Assembly (NCBI GenBank): GCA_965242745.1
Contig: CBDETG010000095.1
Location: 1 to 64,000 of the forward strand
From: JABAAI01 sp965242745
Lineage (GTDB): Bacteria; Spirochaetota; Leptospiria; Leptospirales; Leptonemataceae
Direction: 5' to 3'
Length of the DNA stretch: 64,000 nt
Below, piece by piece: positions 27,801 through 36,046 of the stretch; the stretch's first letter is position 1; the number at the start of each line of letters is the position of its first letter. A program made the translations under genes and the position numbers. The notes below the pieces were generated by a model that was not told where the DNA came from, made no database searches, and saw only the letters and a list, made by a program, of their open reading frames with translations.

Positions 27801-30800
27801 ATGCGGGCCCGCACAAGTACCGTGCGCAGAGCTGCGTTTTGGATACAAGCAACGCGCAGCATTGCTCTGGCACACGCTCCAGCGTGCTTGCACTCACCGT
27901 CCCACAGTGCACGGAGGCGAGCCTCGGCGGCTGGGCAGACGGCAGCTGCAAGAACGGCAAGCGCGAGCAGACGAAGACCTGCACGAATGGCAAGGAGGGC
28001 GACGGCAGCTGCGCCTGGAATTGCAGCACGTTGGAGCTCACGCAGCTGGTGGCTGATCCTGCCTGCAGTACCGGGATTGACCCATCGCCCATAGGCTTCT
28101 TGGCAAGCTGCAGCGCAGACACGGGCTCTGGCACAGGCACAGGCACGGCGGACGATCCCTATCGCATTGGCGATTATGACACGCTAAAGTCTTATGCTGA
28201 GCTGATGCGGGGCACAAACAAGGCCACCTACCTTGCTGCGCACTACAAGCTGACTGCAGACATCGACGCAAGCGCAAGCAAGACGGAGGACAGCGGCAAG
28301 GGCTGGGAGCCTATAGGCGCCAGCAGCGCCGATTCCTTTAGCGGCAGCTTTGATGGTGGCTGCCACAGCATTTTTTCTTTTCATATCAATCGTGCTGATG
28401 AGGCCTATGTGGGTCTCTTTGGCTATGCGAGCGGGGCGCATATTAAGAACCTTGCCATGGAGGGAGTCAGTATAAGCTCTTCGCACAGCTCTGCCTATGT
28501 CGGCGCTATTGCGGGCATTATGGAGGCTGGCAGTATCAGCAACAGCTATATGACGGGCTCTGTCACGGGCGCATCGCATGTTGGGGGGCTTACGGGTTAT
28601 CTGAGCAGCGCCAGCAGTATGAGGAATAGTTATGCGCTGGGCTCCGTCACGGGCTCCATTGTTGGCGGCCTTGCGGGCTCTACGGCTGGCTCGCTCTTGG
28701 AGACAAGCAGTATCGGGAACAGCTTTGCGCTGGGCTCTGTCACGGGCTCCTCTCACACGGGGGGGCTTGTGGGCTTTATGGACAGCACCAGTATCAGAAA
28801 CAGCTTTGCGCTGAGCGCCGTCAAGAGCTCTTCCCATGCTGGAGGACTGACGGGCCAAATGAGCGGCGGCTCTATCCATGACAGCTATGCGATGGGCTCG
28901 GTCTCCTCGTCTACCAGCGCCGTCCAGCAGGGTGTGGGGGGGCTTGTGGGCGATCTCAGCGGCAGTATTACGAACAGCTATGCGACGGGTTCTTTGTCCC
29001 TTCTTAGCAACTTGCACCAGGTCGGTGGCCTCGTGGGCAGAATCCATGGCACAAGCGCAAGCATCAGCGCAAGCTATGTCAATCAGGGGGCCGAGCATAA
29101 CCAGGGCGGAAGTGACATAGCTTTAGCTGGCAAGCGCTGGGTGGGGAATAAGGAGAATACGGATACGGCCGTGCAGGGCAAGGTTTATGGCAAGACGATG
29201 GCGCAGCTGCAGGCGCTCACAAGCGCAGGCACGGGCTGGAGCAGCACGAACTGGGCTTTTGCAAGCTCCAAGCTGCCCGGCGTGCAGTATGTGCAGAATC
29301 CGTCTACGGCTGCAAATGCGCCGCAGTGGTGCGGGGCTGAGGGCAACAGCGACGAGCTGCCTGTCTGCGGCACGCTGATACTGGGCCAGCAGCTCGGCGG
29401 CCTTGTCGCTGGCGGCGGCGCTTGCAGCGCCCGTGACCTGAAGTCCTGGCTGAATGGCGTCTGCGAGCAGAGGCTGATGAGCCAGGTGCGCACCTGCACA
29501 GACGGGGCGCGGGGCGATGGCAGCTGCAATTGGAGCTGTCTTGGCCTGTCTATGAAGAAATGGAAGAGCGATAGCAGCTGCCTGCCCTGCAAGGCGCGGA
29601 CGCTCACGCAATGGGCAAATGCTGGCTGTACTGCCCCGAATTCGGGATACATGCGGCAGACACGAACCTGCACGCCTGGGACCAAGGGCAATAACAGTTG
29701 CGCTTGGTCCTGCGCTGGCATTGCGGAGTCGCAGGCAGTGGCTCATAGTTCTTGCAAAAAAGTGACACTAGGGCCATGTGTGGAGTGGACGCTTGGCTCT
29801 TATACTAGGACCAGCACTTGCTCGGGCGGCCAAAGGCTATGGACGCGCTCTTGCACGGACGGCACGCAGGGCGATGGGGGCTGTGACTGGGATTGCAGCA
29901 AGGCAACAACGCAGGACTGGAGGACGGACAGCAGTTGCACGTGCTCTGAGTGTGGGGTATGGCCTGCCTGCAGGGCGCAATGCTGGGATGGGTCTTGCGA
30001 TAGTCCTTGTCCAGTGAAGACATGTAAATCATGGAGTGGTAGTTGCACTTCTTCGGGTTGGGAAAACTGCACGACCCAGGGCGTCACCGCCAAACGACCT
30101 TGTAAATCCTGCCGGGGCTATGGCGCTTATGGTTCCTGTGCTGTGAATGGCTGGAAGTGGAGGGAACGTACTTGCTACAGAGGCGGCAGCTCGTACACAG
30201 AACGCGACAAGGCGTCTTGTACAAAATGCGGGGCATGGCGCAGCTGCAACGGCGGCACGAAGTCGCGCACTTGTTATACGGGGGGTGTGGCGAGCACTGA
30301 GACCAGCAGGAGTGGGTGCCCGCAGAGCTGTAACTCATGGAACGCTTGGAGCTCCTGCAGCTCGCGTGGCTGGAGAACCCGCAGCTGTACGACTCTGGGC
30401 TTCTCGGATATTGAGAGGCAAGCTTGTAAATACTGCCTTGGTTATGGCAGCTGCAGCGGTGGCTCGAAGTCGCGTACTTGTTATAAGGGGGGTGTAAAGA
30501 GCACTGAGACTAGTAGGACTGGGTGTGCGCAGAGTTGCAGCTCATGGGGTAGTTGCAGCTCTTTGGGTTGGCAAAACTGCACGACCCCGGGCATCACCAG
30601 CAGGCGATCTTGTGAAAAATGCGGGAATTGGGGCAGCTATGGCAGCTGTGATTCGCAGGGCTGGAAGCACAGGACGAAGACCTGCTACACGGGCGGCGTC
30701 AAATCTACAAAAAGCGACAAGGCGTCTTGTGAAAAATGCGGGAATTGGGGCAGCTATGGCAGCTGTGATTCGCAGGGCTGGAAGCACAGGACGAAGACCT

Positions 30801-31186
30801 GCTACACGGGCGGCGTCAAATCTACAAAAAGCGACAAAGCGTCTTGTACAAAATGCGGGAGCTATGGCAGCTGCAGCGGTGGCTCGAAGTCGCGTACTTG
30901 TTATACGGGGGGTGTGGCGAGCACTGAGGCTAGTACGGATGGGTGTTGCAGCTCATGGGGTAGATGTATTGCTAACTACCGTCACAAAGAAAGCGATAGA
31001 GGTTGGCGAAACTGTACGACCCCGGGCGTCACTAAGAGGCAAGCTTGTAAACAATGCTGGAGCTGGCACTGCTACCACGTCAACTCACCGCCCGGGACGC
31101 AGAGACGCTCTTGCTATACAGGGGGTGTGGTTAGCTATGAGTTCCGCTATGAGGCTCATAGCTGCGGTGATGGTGGCCGTAACTAA
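24713..31186 (+). CDS. Giant secreted protein, main part: Fn3-like modules, GLUG array, TSP1-like Cys/Trp repeats
   Basis: This is the continuation, about 2,157 codons, of the gene that starts at 23314, one frame over. Fn3-like modules with motifs such as SYDGKYFLSW and YELARC..SC run to about 27,880. A Cys/Trp module (GGWADGSCKNGKREQTKTC) follows. A GLUG array with repeated GGLTG/GGLVG lies at about 28,380-29,100. More Cys/Trp modules follow, and a dense array of TSP1-like repeats (SWGSCSSLGWQNCTT, CGNWGSYGSCDSQGWKHR) runs to the end. The layout is that of a very large adhesin or matrix-binding surface protein; the ligand is unknown. In this assembly it would be made only if the C4 run lost one C or if ribosomes slipped. 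Confidence 0.75.
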   Translation, partial: PAAFATNFSQRYFGQPYRLSWDRVTGAVEYRFDGGAGCARLAPQAQDALEKQTMDVMPEYGQNDRTCTYKIQACPGSEAALVCSEWSPDVSIAYKPLGVPVLTHSQSGQHGDKSYDGKYFLSWPNIDGAARYQFEEKAGSATQHELDTPRYPKATLTNNKLGAYAYMVRACSQTEEADPSDASCGAWSASYSVTVEALPVPKDFAISLDPSDVSQSEKERTSYNDAAGFSWSAVTGAKSYIIEESSDDGANWAKAVGVDAPALSASITRSLPASGADSYIYRIKACTLAGGGGPCSSPTADADLLKLHFRSSLSQPAGFALSTKSLFVGQPYDISWASVTDTQRYELARCEASCDSDENWNTIEESLTGSPKSMASENSDSGKNYAYRLRACPFAMPEQDLGCSVWSSSAALSIHLPTSSTLTHSQSAQYGDKSYDGKYWMLWGKVDGTVRYQLEEKAGDSAADKHDSTVLRHPAAAAFAKEPGAYTYKIRSCSQEAKESDPDSGCGAWSEPYTVTVEAPAVPANFAIEADASDHVLSASEHISYNATGALSWSAVTGAKSYIIEESSDGGANWSESTLATLSKSITKSLPASGTLSYVYRVKACAEAAGAGHCSSASPQLTLRFRSSLSKPASFALSRTKAFEGQDYDISWANVEYAKRYELARCPGSCDQEKYWSIIEESLTGSPQSYTVGVAVVGQNYSYRLRACPIAAASNDLGCSAWTSAATISLLELPVPVLKFNGAAGHAHTSLGASYSVGWNAESSLYYKLRVVQYAISDLAGTSPAATLPAGKTSITDRHMALSAAGAAASAQSVAPGYRYYYSVQACPTSSGKNCGYASSYISVEYDLAAPLLSVANGAGEYATSATPPQHYSFDGTYTLTWDAVDGATYYEYKDAEDEPCSLGVDIQTTATSKLFRSNLSRTKNLNYCIRSCGSEQDAAKKICGKWGPNLSITAQKLPAPTLTSGSTSQSSGIFTLSFGASLPTGVALSKYVLEKEEAGAWQADSSCASAISSNPSNPVSCALNLNTTDAGPHKYRAQSCVLDTSNAQHCSGTRSSVLALTVPQCTEASLGGWADGSCKNGKREQTKTCTNGKEGDGSCAWNCSTLELTQLVADPACSTGIDPSPIGFLASCSADTGSGTGTGTADDPYRIGDYDTLKSYAELMRGTNKATYLAAHYKLTADIDASASKTEDSGKGWEPIGASSADSFSGSFDGGCHSIFSFHINRADEAYVGLFGYASGAHIKNLAMEGVSISSSHSSAYVGAIAGIMEAGSISNSYMTGSVTGASHVGGLTGYLSSASSMRNSYALGSVTGSIVGGLAGSTAGSLLETSSIGNSFALGSVTGSSHTGGLVGFMDSTSIRNSFALSAVKSSSHAGGLTGQMSGGSIHDSYAMGSVSSSTSAVQQGVGGLVGDLSGSITNSYATGSLSLLSNLHQVGGLVGRIHGTSASISASYVNQGAEHNQGGSDIALAGKRWVGNKENTDTAVQGKVYGKTMAQLQALTSAGTGWSSTNWAFASSKLPGVQYVQNPSTAANAPQWCGAEGNSDELPVCGTLILGQQLGGLVAGGGACSARDLKSWLNGVCEQRLMSQVRTCTDGARGDGSCNWSCLGLSMKKWKSDSSCLPCKARTLTQWANAGCTAPNSGYMRQTRTCTPGTKGNNSCAWSCAGIAESQAVAHSSCKKVTLGPCVEWTLGSYTRTSTCSGGQRLWTRSCTDGTQGDGGCDWDCSKATTQDWRTDSSCTCSECGVWPACRAQCWDGSCDSPCPVKTCKSWSGSCTSSGWENCTTQGVTAKRPCKSCRGYGAYGSCAVNGWKWRERTCYRGGSSYTERDKASCTKCGAWRSCNGGTKSRTCYTGGVASTETSRSGCPQSCNSWNAWSSCSSRGWRTRSCTTLGFSDIERQACKYCLGYGSCSGGSKSRTCYKGGVKSTETSRTGCAQSCSSWGSCSSLGWQNCTTPGITSRRSCEKCGNWGSYGSCDSQGWKHRTKTCYTGGVKSTKSDKASCEKCGNWGSYGSCDSQGWKHRTKTCYTGGVKSTKSDKASCTKCGSYGSCSGGSKSRTCYTGGVASTEASTDGCCSSWGRCIANYRHKESDRGWRNCTTPGVTKRQACKQCWSWHCYHVNSPPGTQRRSCYTGGVVSYEFRYEAHSCGDGGRN
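30611..30844 (+). repeat. 117-bp tandem repeat in the TSP1-like array (2 copies)
   Basis: Two virtually identical 117-bp units starting TGTGAAAAATGCGGGAATTG begin at 30611 and 30728. They encode 39-residue TSP1-like modules (CEKCGNWGSYGSC...). Such perfect copies suggest recent duplication and a domain number that can vary. Confidence 0.9.
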
Positions 31187-31855
31187 ATAGAAAGTATGTT
31201 ACTGATCCTGGCTGTCGGTGGGGCAGGCCGCCGCCCTAGGATGTTTGTGCTCAGAGATGTTGTAGGATTGGCAGGAGTGTTGTTGGAATAAGCGGCGTTG
31301 TAGTGATGATGAGGGCGCCCAGAGAAATAAGTAAAGTTTGAGAATAGGCAGCGTTGGCTTTGATGACAGCGGTGTTGTTGTAATATGCGGAGTCTGGGCG
31401 CCGTATTATGTCGCGTTGGGGCGCGGGGGCCCGGGGCGTTGTAGTGATAACGGCGGCGGGGTTGGAATAAGCAGCTTTGGTTTCTGCTGACTGCGGCGGG
31501 GGTTGTAATAGGCGGAGTCTGGGCGTGGTTGTAATAATGCAGCCTTAGTTTTCATGACTGCGGCGGGGTTGGTAATAAATGGCGTCTCGGCGCCGCATTA
31601 TGTCACATTGGGCGCAAGTGCTCGTGTGCGTTACATACCAGAACAATCCAGCGCAAGGCATAGGCATTGCGTCCCGAGCACAGGAGGTGCGAGAGTCTGG
31701 CGCTAAGACATGGATGTCGCCGCGGCAGACCAATGCCTATGCCTTGCCGTAAGGGCGCCCACAGTTAGCAAAGCTCCACGCAATCTACTCCTGCACCAAG
31801 GCCTCTACGCGCATACAGGCATGGCGCATATGTGATACAATATACGCTAGCCATG
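31187..31855 (+). other. Gene-free G-rich repeat spacer
   Basis: No gene was recognised over about 670 bp. The segment contains several degenerate copies of a GTTGTAATANGCGGAGTCTG-type element followed by GGCGCCGTATTATGTCGCG, the same family as 21.3 kb and the inverted 23.15 kb copy. It ends in a cloverleaf-like inverted repeat. Minus-strand ORFs here only read the repeat. Confidence 0.6.
31653..31747 (+). repeat. Cloverleaf-like inverted repeat, copy B
   Basis: The 17-bp perfect closing stem pairs 31653-31669 (GCAAGGCATAGGCATTG) with 31731-31747. Inside are a short GCAC/GTGC hairpin and a stem of 31695-31703 with 31722-31730 (8 of 9 paired). Relative to copy A, two positions of the 5' arm (AT to GG) and their partners in the 3' arm (AT to CC) have changed together. 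Confidence 0.8.
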
Positions 31856-32971
31856 CTAAAGCCGGGACAGGAGCTGCTTGACCTTGCTTGTGGAGAGCTT
31901 CGTCACCTTGGCAATGTCCGTAACGTGAAAGCCTGCTCTTAGCATAGCATGCGCAACTTCTTCATGACCTTTCTCTAAGCCTTCCTGCCTACCTTCCTGC
32001 CTACCTTCCTGTCTACCTTCCTGTCTACCTTCCTGTCTACCTTCCTGTCTACCTTCCTGTCTACCTTCCTGTCTACCTTCCTGTCTACCTTCCTGTCTAC
32101 CTTCCTGTCTACCTTCCTGTCTACCTTCCTGTCTACCTTCCTGTCTGCCTTTCTCTATACCTTTCTCTATACCTTTCTCTATACCTTTCTCTATACCTTT
32201 CTCTATACCTTTCTCTATGCCTTTCTCTATGCCTTTCTCTATGCCTTTCTCTATGCCTTTCTCTATGCCTTTCTCTATGCCTCGATTTTCTGCCTTTCGT
32301 ATCGCTGGCATCACATATTCGGTTATATCTGCTACGGCTCCCATATCTACTTCTCCTTCAAAAATAGCTAACCTAGCTTGCAAGGCCTGTCTCAAATTAG
32401 CAAGCACTTTTTTGTTTGTAGTAAAAGCCTGCCTTGCAAAACGCCTCTGTGTCTCTTTTAGACGAGCAAGGTCTTTACTAAAGGCTGTCAAAAACATACT
32501 GTCGGCGCTGCTCAGCTCCACGGCCTCGATATTGATTACGCGCATATGGATGATGGGATTTTCTATTACATAGACACCCTGCTCAATCTCCTCTACAGCG
32601 CCTCCATACTCAGACAGAAATTTACGCGGCCTTTTCGAAAGCAGCAAGGTCACAGTGAGATTGTCTCTGCAGGCCTCTGGGTTAAGCTGGAGATAGTGGT
32701 AGTAGTAGATCATACAGTCGTGGATATCACGCAGCTGGAAGTGATCTTGAAAGGACTTGTAGCTGAGCAGATTGTGATCAGAAAAGTAATGGAAGAGCTC
32801 CAGCTTTGCAAGGGGAGGTATATGGCTCTTGCGCAGGACCACAACATCGATGCGCTTTGTTACTGTGCTGAGCTCATACTCGCTTTGGACCTCATAGCCG
32901 AAAGGCGGGAAGAAATTAGCGCACTCTCTCTTGAAGAATTGATCAAGCTTAAGGTTTATGCGCTGAGACAT
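31856..32971 (-). CDS. PD-(D/E)XK nuclease-like (Rpn/transposase-associated) protein with coding minisatellite
   Basis: The 371-residue protein has an N-terminal domain (RIDVVVLRKS..., LELFHYFSDHNLLSYK, DIHDCMIYYYHYL) similar in layout to PD-(D/E)XK nuclease-fold proteins of the Rpn and transposase-associated type; the exact catalytic residues are uncertain. Eleven GIEK and fourteen RQEG tetrapeptides make a charged helical linker. The C-terminus (ISDIAKVTKLSTSKVKQLL-like, actually VTDIAKVTKLSTSKV) is a helix-turn-helix-like end often seen in such proteins. The ATG at 32971 has no strong ribosome-binding site. Upstream DNA holds relic copies of the same gene start. Confidence 0.6.
   Translation of the reverse strand: MSQRINLKLDQFFKRECANFFPPFGYEVQSEYELSTVTKRIDVVVLRKSHIPPLAKLELFHYFSDHNLLSYKSFQDHFQLRDIHDCMIYYYHYLQLNPEACRDNLTVTLLLSKRPRKFLSEYGGAVEEIEQGVYVIENPIIHMRVINIEAVELSSADSMFLTAFSKDLARLKETQRRFARQAFTTNKKVLANLRQALQARLAIFEGEVDMGAVADITEYVMPAIRKAENRGIEKGIEKGIEKGIEKGIEKGIEKGIEKGIEKGIEKGIEKGIEKGRQEGRQEGRQEGRQEGRQEGRQEGRQEGRQEGRQEGRQEGRQEGRQEGRQEGRQEGLEKGHEEVAHAMLRAGFHVTDIAKVTKLSTSKVKQLLSRL
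31981..32281 (-). repeat. Coding 12-bp minisatellite: 14 RQEG + 11 GIEK units
   Basis: On the plus strand the units read CTACCTTCCTGT (31981-32150) and ATACCTTTCTCT or ATGCCTTTCTCT (32150-32281). Being 12 bp, changes in copy number keep the frame and only alter linker length. Confidence 0.9.
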
Positions 32972-33015
32972 TCTGCTATCTTATTTTATACTCTTTAGAA
33001 CTGGTCTGAATTTAC

Positions 33016-33037
33016 AAAAATACATCCATGTATTTTT
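33016..33037. other. A/T-rich perfect palindrome upstream of the nuclease-like gene
   Basis: AAAAATACAT and ATGTATTTTT flank CC, a perfect 10-bp inverted repeat 45 bp upstream of the minus-strand start at 32971. It could be an operator or a hairpin; no protein site is known. Confidence 0.6.
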
Positions 33038-33179
33038 GAGACAGACGCAATTTTAGGGAGACAAAAGCTAAAATTGCTTACATTTGGCTTTCTTCGATCA
33101 AGCTGGTAAGACGTTAGCCAAATGGCGACACCTCCTGTGTCGCAAGAGCCTAGTCTTTGATGCGCTGACCAGCTCTTTA

Positions 33180-33384
33180 GCATGCAATGTGAATTTACAA
33201 AAGCCAGAAGAAAGCAGCGCACTCTTGTTTCTGATCAAGCTTGGTTTATGCGCTGAGACATGCTGCTATCTTATGATGCGCTCTTTAGCATGCAATGTGA
33301 ATTTACAAAAGCCAGAAGAAAGCAGCGCACTCTTGTTTCTGATCAAGCCTAAGGTTTATGCGCTGAGACATTCTGCTATCTTTG
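33180..33384 (-). repeat. Two relic copies of the nuclease gene's 5' end
   Basis: The sequence around GGTTTATGCGCTGAGACAT (gene start, minus strand) recurs with flanking GCGCACTCTTGTTTCTGATCAAGC at about 33205-33271 and 33316-33384. Read on the minus strand they begin MSQRINL(R/K)LDQ and stop or diverge within about 20 codons. The two copies also share GCATGCAATGTGAATTTACA just before, with a period near 109 bp. Confidence 0.7.
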
Positions 33385-33550
33385 CACGCAGCGAAGCTTT
33401 GGCGCCTTTGTCAAAGAAGAGATCAAGGGCTTCGAAGGATCGCATGCTCGCCTGAAAGAGTATTTTGAAAATTGTCTCGACATGGATGGCGAAGATGCAG
33501 GCGAGCTTGCAGCCCTTGCTATGGTAGAACATGCCAGAGCAAAAAAGTAA
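33380..33550 (+). pseudogene. C-terminal fragment of an unknown gene
   Basis: A plus-strand frame reads FGAFVKEEIKGFEG through DMDGEDAGELAALAMVEHA to a TAA at 33548-33550, with no start codon or intact N-terminus. The left part is repeat relic. An acidic, helical C-terminus is all that remains. It is 12 bp upstream of the next small ORF, with an AAAGGAG site between, so the two formed an operon once. Function unknown. Confidence 0.45.
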
Positions 33551-33562
33551 AAAGGAGCAGAA

Positions 33563-33781
33563 ATGGGAGCGATAGCAGATACATTGAAGCAAGTCTTTGC
33601 AGCTCATAGAGAAGAAGATTTCTACAAGGCGAAGAAAAAAGCAGAGCTGGAATCCATAGGCCTTGGCGAAGATGACATGGATGACGAGGTCTATGCAGCG
33701 CAAAGCCCTATCGCCGGCGGCCCGCTCCACTGCCAGCGATGGCGGCATGCAGCAAGGAGAGTAGAAAGATCCATGCTGTAA
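33563..33781 (+). CDS. Small hypothetical protein (72 aa)
   Basis: The ATG at 33563 follows an AAAAAGGAGC ribosome-binding site 8 nt upstream. The first 47 residues are acidic and helical (DTLKQVFAAHREEDFYKAKKKAE, LGEDDMDDEVYAAQSP). The last 20 are Arg/His-rich and unlike them, so the C-terminus may be frameshifted. It probably belongs with the fragment just upstream. No recognised family. Nothing identified in 33,782-33,990. Confidence 0.45.
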   Translation: MGAIADTLKQVFAAHREEDFYKAKKKAELESIGLGEDDMDDEVYAAQSPIAGGPLHCQRWRHAARRVERSML

Positions 33782-33990
33782 ATGAAATGTTTTGCATAGG
33801 CCACAGCAAAGCGGCTTAGTACAAATGATAAAAGGCAACAAAGACTTTCGCCAGAAAAAAATACTAAGGAAAGATATAAGGCTTTGTTTGCCTAGCTTGT
33901 GGATGGCCTTTGGGGCTTGTACTGCATACATTGCTTTTAGTCTTTAGATGATTAGCTAAAGAAAAGGAGCGATTCTTAGAATAAAGCTGC

Positions 33991-34710
33991 CTACCAACAC
34001 CATCTGTTTTCTTTGAATGCAAAAGTAATGCTAAGCCTTAAGCCTACTTCCTGCCGCAAGCCTTTGCTTTGTTGGCAAGCGCTAGTATAACGTCCGCCAG
34101 TATTTACGCAGACAAGCCGGACATAAGAGTAAAAGAATTCTGTATTGATGAAATAGTACGGGGCAAGCTGCCATAATTTCCCTACACCTCCCTGCAATCC
34201 TGCGCCAGTATAGCTCGTTATATGAGTCTCATCATCAGAAGTGGTCCCTATTGGCTTCCCAGAATGATAATGTGAAGCGACTGTACGAATATAAGATAGA
34301 GACAAAGAATACTCAGGACGAAAGTAGTACAGAAGGCCAATATCTCCTTCTAAATAATCATAATTCTTCTCAAGCTTAAAAGTATCTCCTACGTCGCGCT
34401 GGATTTGGTAATTGACTTCGTTGTTTCTAATAAGATTGACATTCTTCATTCTCCCGCCAAAACGCAAAAAATAATTATTATATATAGAAATACCATAAGC
34501 AAAGCCAAATCCATAATAGCTGTTTTCTGTTATTTTTTCTTCCTGAATGTTGTAAATAGGTCTTTTCAATGAAGTATGATTAAAACCTCCTCCTAATTGT
34601 ATTTCAAAAAACTTGCCGACATCCGCAGGTATTTCTGCATGCAAAAGGGAAGTATGCAAGCATAATAAGCAACACAAGGCTACGCTTGCTGGCCATAGCT
34701 TTGCTAACAT
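33991..34710 (-). CDS. Outer membrane beta-barrel-like protein
   Basis: The 239-residue protein has an N-terminal signal peptide (MLAKLWPASVALCCLLCLH, cleaved after LLHA). Then come alternating aromatic/small strands (YYGFGFAYGISIYNNYFLRFG, YFRPEYSLSLSYIRTV, GLRLSITFAF), typical of a small porin-like barrel. The ATG at 34710 begins 2 bp after the TAA of the RCC1 gene upstream (TAAGAATG), so translation is coupled. A GTG nine bases upstream is less likely. Function unknown; surface or periplasmic partner of the RCC1 proteins by context. Confidence 0.6.
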   Translation of the reverse strand: MLAKLWPASVALCCLLCLHTSLLHAEIPADVGKFFEIQLGGGFNHTSLKRPIYNIQEEKITENSYYGFGFAYGISIYNNYFLRFGGRMKNVNLIRNNEVNYQIQRDVGDTFKLEKNYDYLEGDIGLLYYFRPEYSLSLSYIRTVASHYHSGKPIGTTSDDETHITSYTGAGLQGGVGKLWQLAPYYFINTEFFYSYVRLVCVNTGGRYTSACQQSKGLRQEVGLRLSITFAFKENRWCW

Positions 34711-34712
34711 TC

Positions 34713-35987
34713 TTACCACAATTGCCTTACAGGGCCTCCTATATCCACATCACCCGCAGCGGCAGGCGCTTCATTATCACCTATGCCTATGTAATGCCCA
34801 TAGCCAAGCTGCCCATAAGAAAAGTTGGCTCCCCAGCAGCGCACTTTAGCATTGCTAAGCAAGGCGCAAGTATAGTATGCACCCGCAGCAATTTGCGTGA
34901 CACTTCCTCCGACATCCACATTACCCACACTGCTTGGAGTTTCATTTTCGCCTATGGGTCTTGTATGTCCATAGCCGAGTTCACCAAAGAGATTGCTACC
35001 CCAACAACGTACTTTAGCATTGCTAAGCAAAACGCAAGTATGGTATTCACCCGCAGTAATTTGCGTGACACTTCCTCCGACATCGATATTACCCGTGCTG
35101 GCTAGTGTTTCATCATCGCTGATATTTTCTTTATGGCCATAGCCAAGTATATTATATCTACCCCAGCATTTTACAGCGCCTTCACTAAGCAAAGCGCAAG
35201 TATGAGATGTACCCGCAACAACTTGCGTGACTTCCCCTCCGACATCGACATTGCCCACGCTGGCTGGTCTTTCATCATCACCAATATTACTCTTATCAGA
35301 ATCATAACCCAAAGCTCCCAAAATATTCCATCCCCAGCATTTTACAGCGCCTTCACTAAGCAAAGCGCAAGTATAGTATGCACCCGCAGCAATTTGTATG
35401 ACTTCCCCTCCGACATCGACATTGCCCACGCTGGCTGGCCTTTCATCATCACCAATATGATTTGTATGTCCGTAACCTAACTGCCCGTATTCATTATTAC
35501 CCCAACAGCGTACATTAGCATCACTGAGCAAAGCGCAAGTATGAGATGTACCCGCAGCAATTTGTATGACTTCCCCTCCGACATCGACATTGCCCACGCT
35601 GGCTGGTCTTTCATTATCACCAATATGATTCCTATGACCGTAACCTAACTGCCCGTATTCATTATGACCCCAACAGCGTACATTAGCATCACTGAGCAAA
35701 GCGCAAGTATGAGTCTTTCCTACTGTTACTTGTGCTACTTTCCCTCCGACATCCACATTGCCCACGCTGGCTGGTCTCTCATTATCACCAATATGATTTG
35801 TATGTCCGTAACCTAACTGCCCGTATTCATTATTCCCCCAGCAACGGATATGCCTACCTTCTAACACAACACAACTATGCGCTTTTGGATCATCAAACAT
35901 ATGCTCCTCACAGGCATTGCAATGTTGCGGATAGCATTGTATTTGCGTAAATAGTAAAAAGGGAAGAATAATGAGGACAGCCTGCAT
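34713..35987 (-). CDS. Secreted RCC1-repeat beta-propeller protein 1
   Basis: After a signal peptide (MQAVLIILPFLLFTQIQ, then C) it has seven RCC1-type blades of about 51 residues, each with RCWG.N..GQLGYG and HTCALL. Seven blades fit a complete propeller. The paired Cys in each blade suggests disulphides, fitting an exported protein. The start at 35987 matches the second copy; in-frame codons further upstream encode the first dozen residues of the barrel gene's signal peptide, a duplication scar. RCC1 propellers bind proteins or nucleotides; the bacterial partner is unknown. Confidence 0.85.
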   Translation of the reverse strand: MQAVLIILPFLLFTQIQCYPQHCNACEEHMFDDPKAHSCVVLEGRHIRCWGNNEYGQLGYGHTNHIGDNERPASVGNVDVGGKVAQVTVGKTHTCALLSDANVRCWGHNEYGQLGYGHRNHIGDNERPASVGNVDVGGEVIQIAAGTSHTCALLSDANVRCWGNNEYGQLGYGHTNHIGDDERPASVGNVDVGGEVIQIAAGAYYTCALLSEGAVKCWGWNILGALGYDSDKSNIGDDERPASVGNVDVGGEVTQVVAGTSHTCALLSEGAVKCWGRYNILGYGHKENISDDETLASTGNIDVGGSVTQITAGEYHTCVLLSNAKVRCWGSNLFGELGYGHTRPIGENETPSSVGNVDVGGSVTQIAAGAYYTCALLSNAKVRCWGANFSYGQLGYGHYIGIGDNEAPAAAGDVDIGGPVRQLW

Positions 35988-36046
35988 ACAATTTGCTGTA
36001 TTATGAAGCAAGGCTACGCTTGCTGGCCATAGCTTTGCTAACATTC

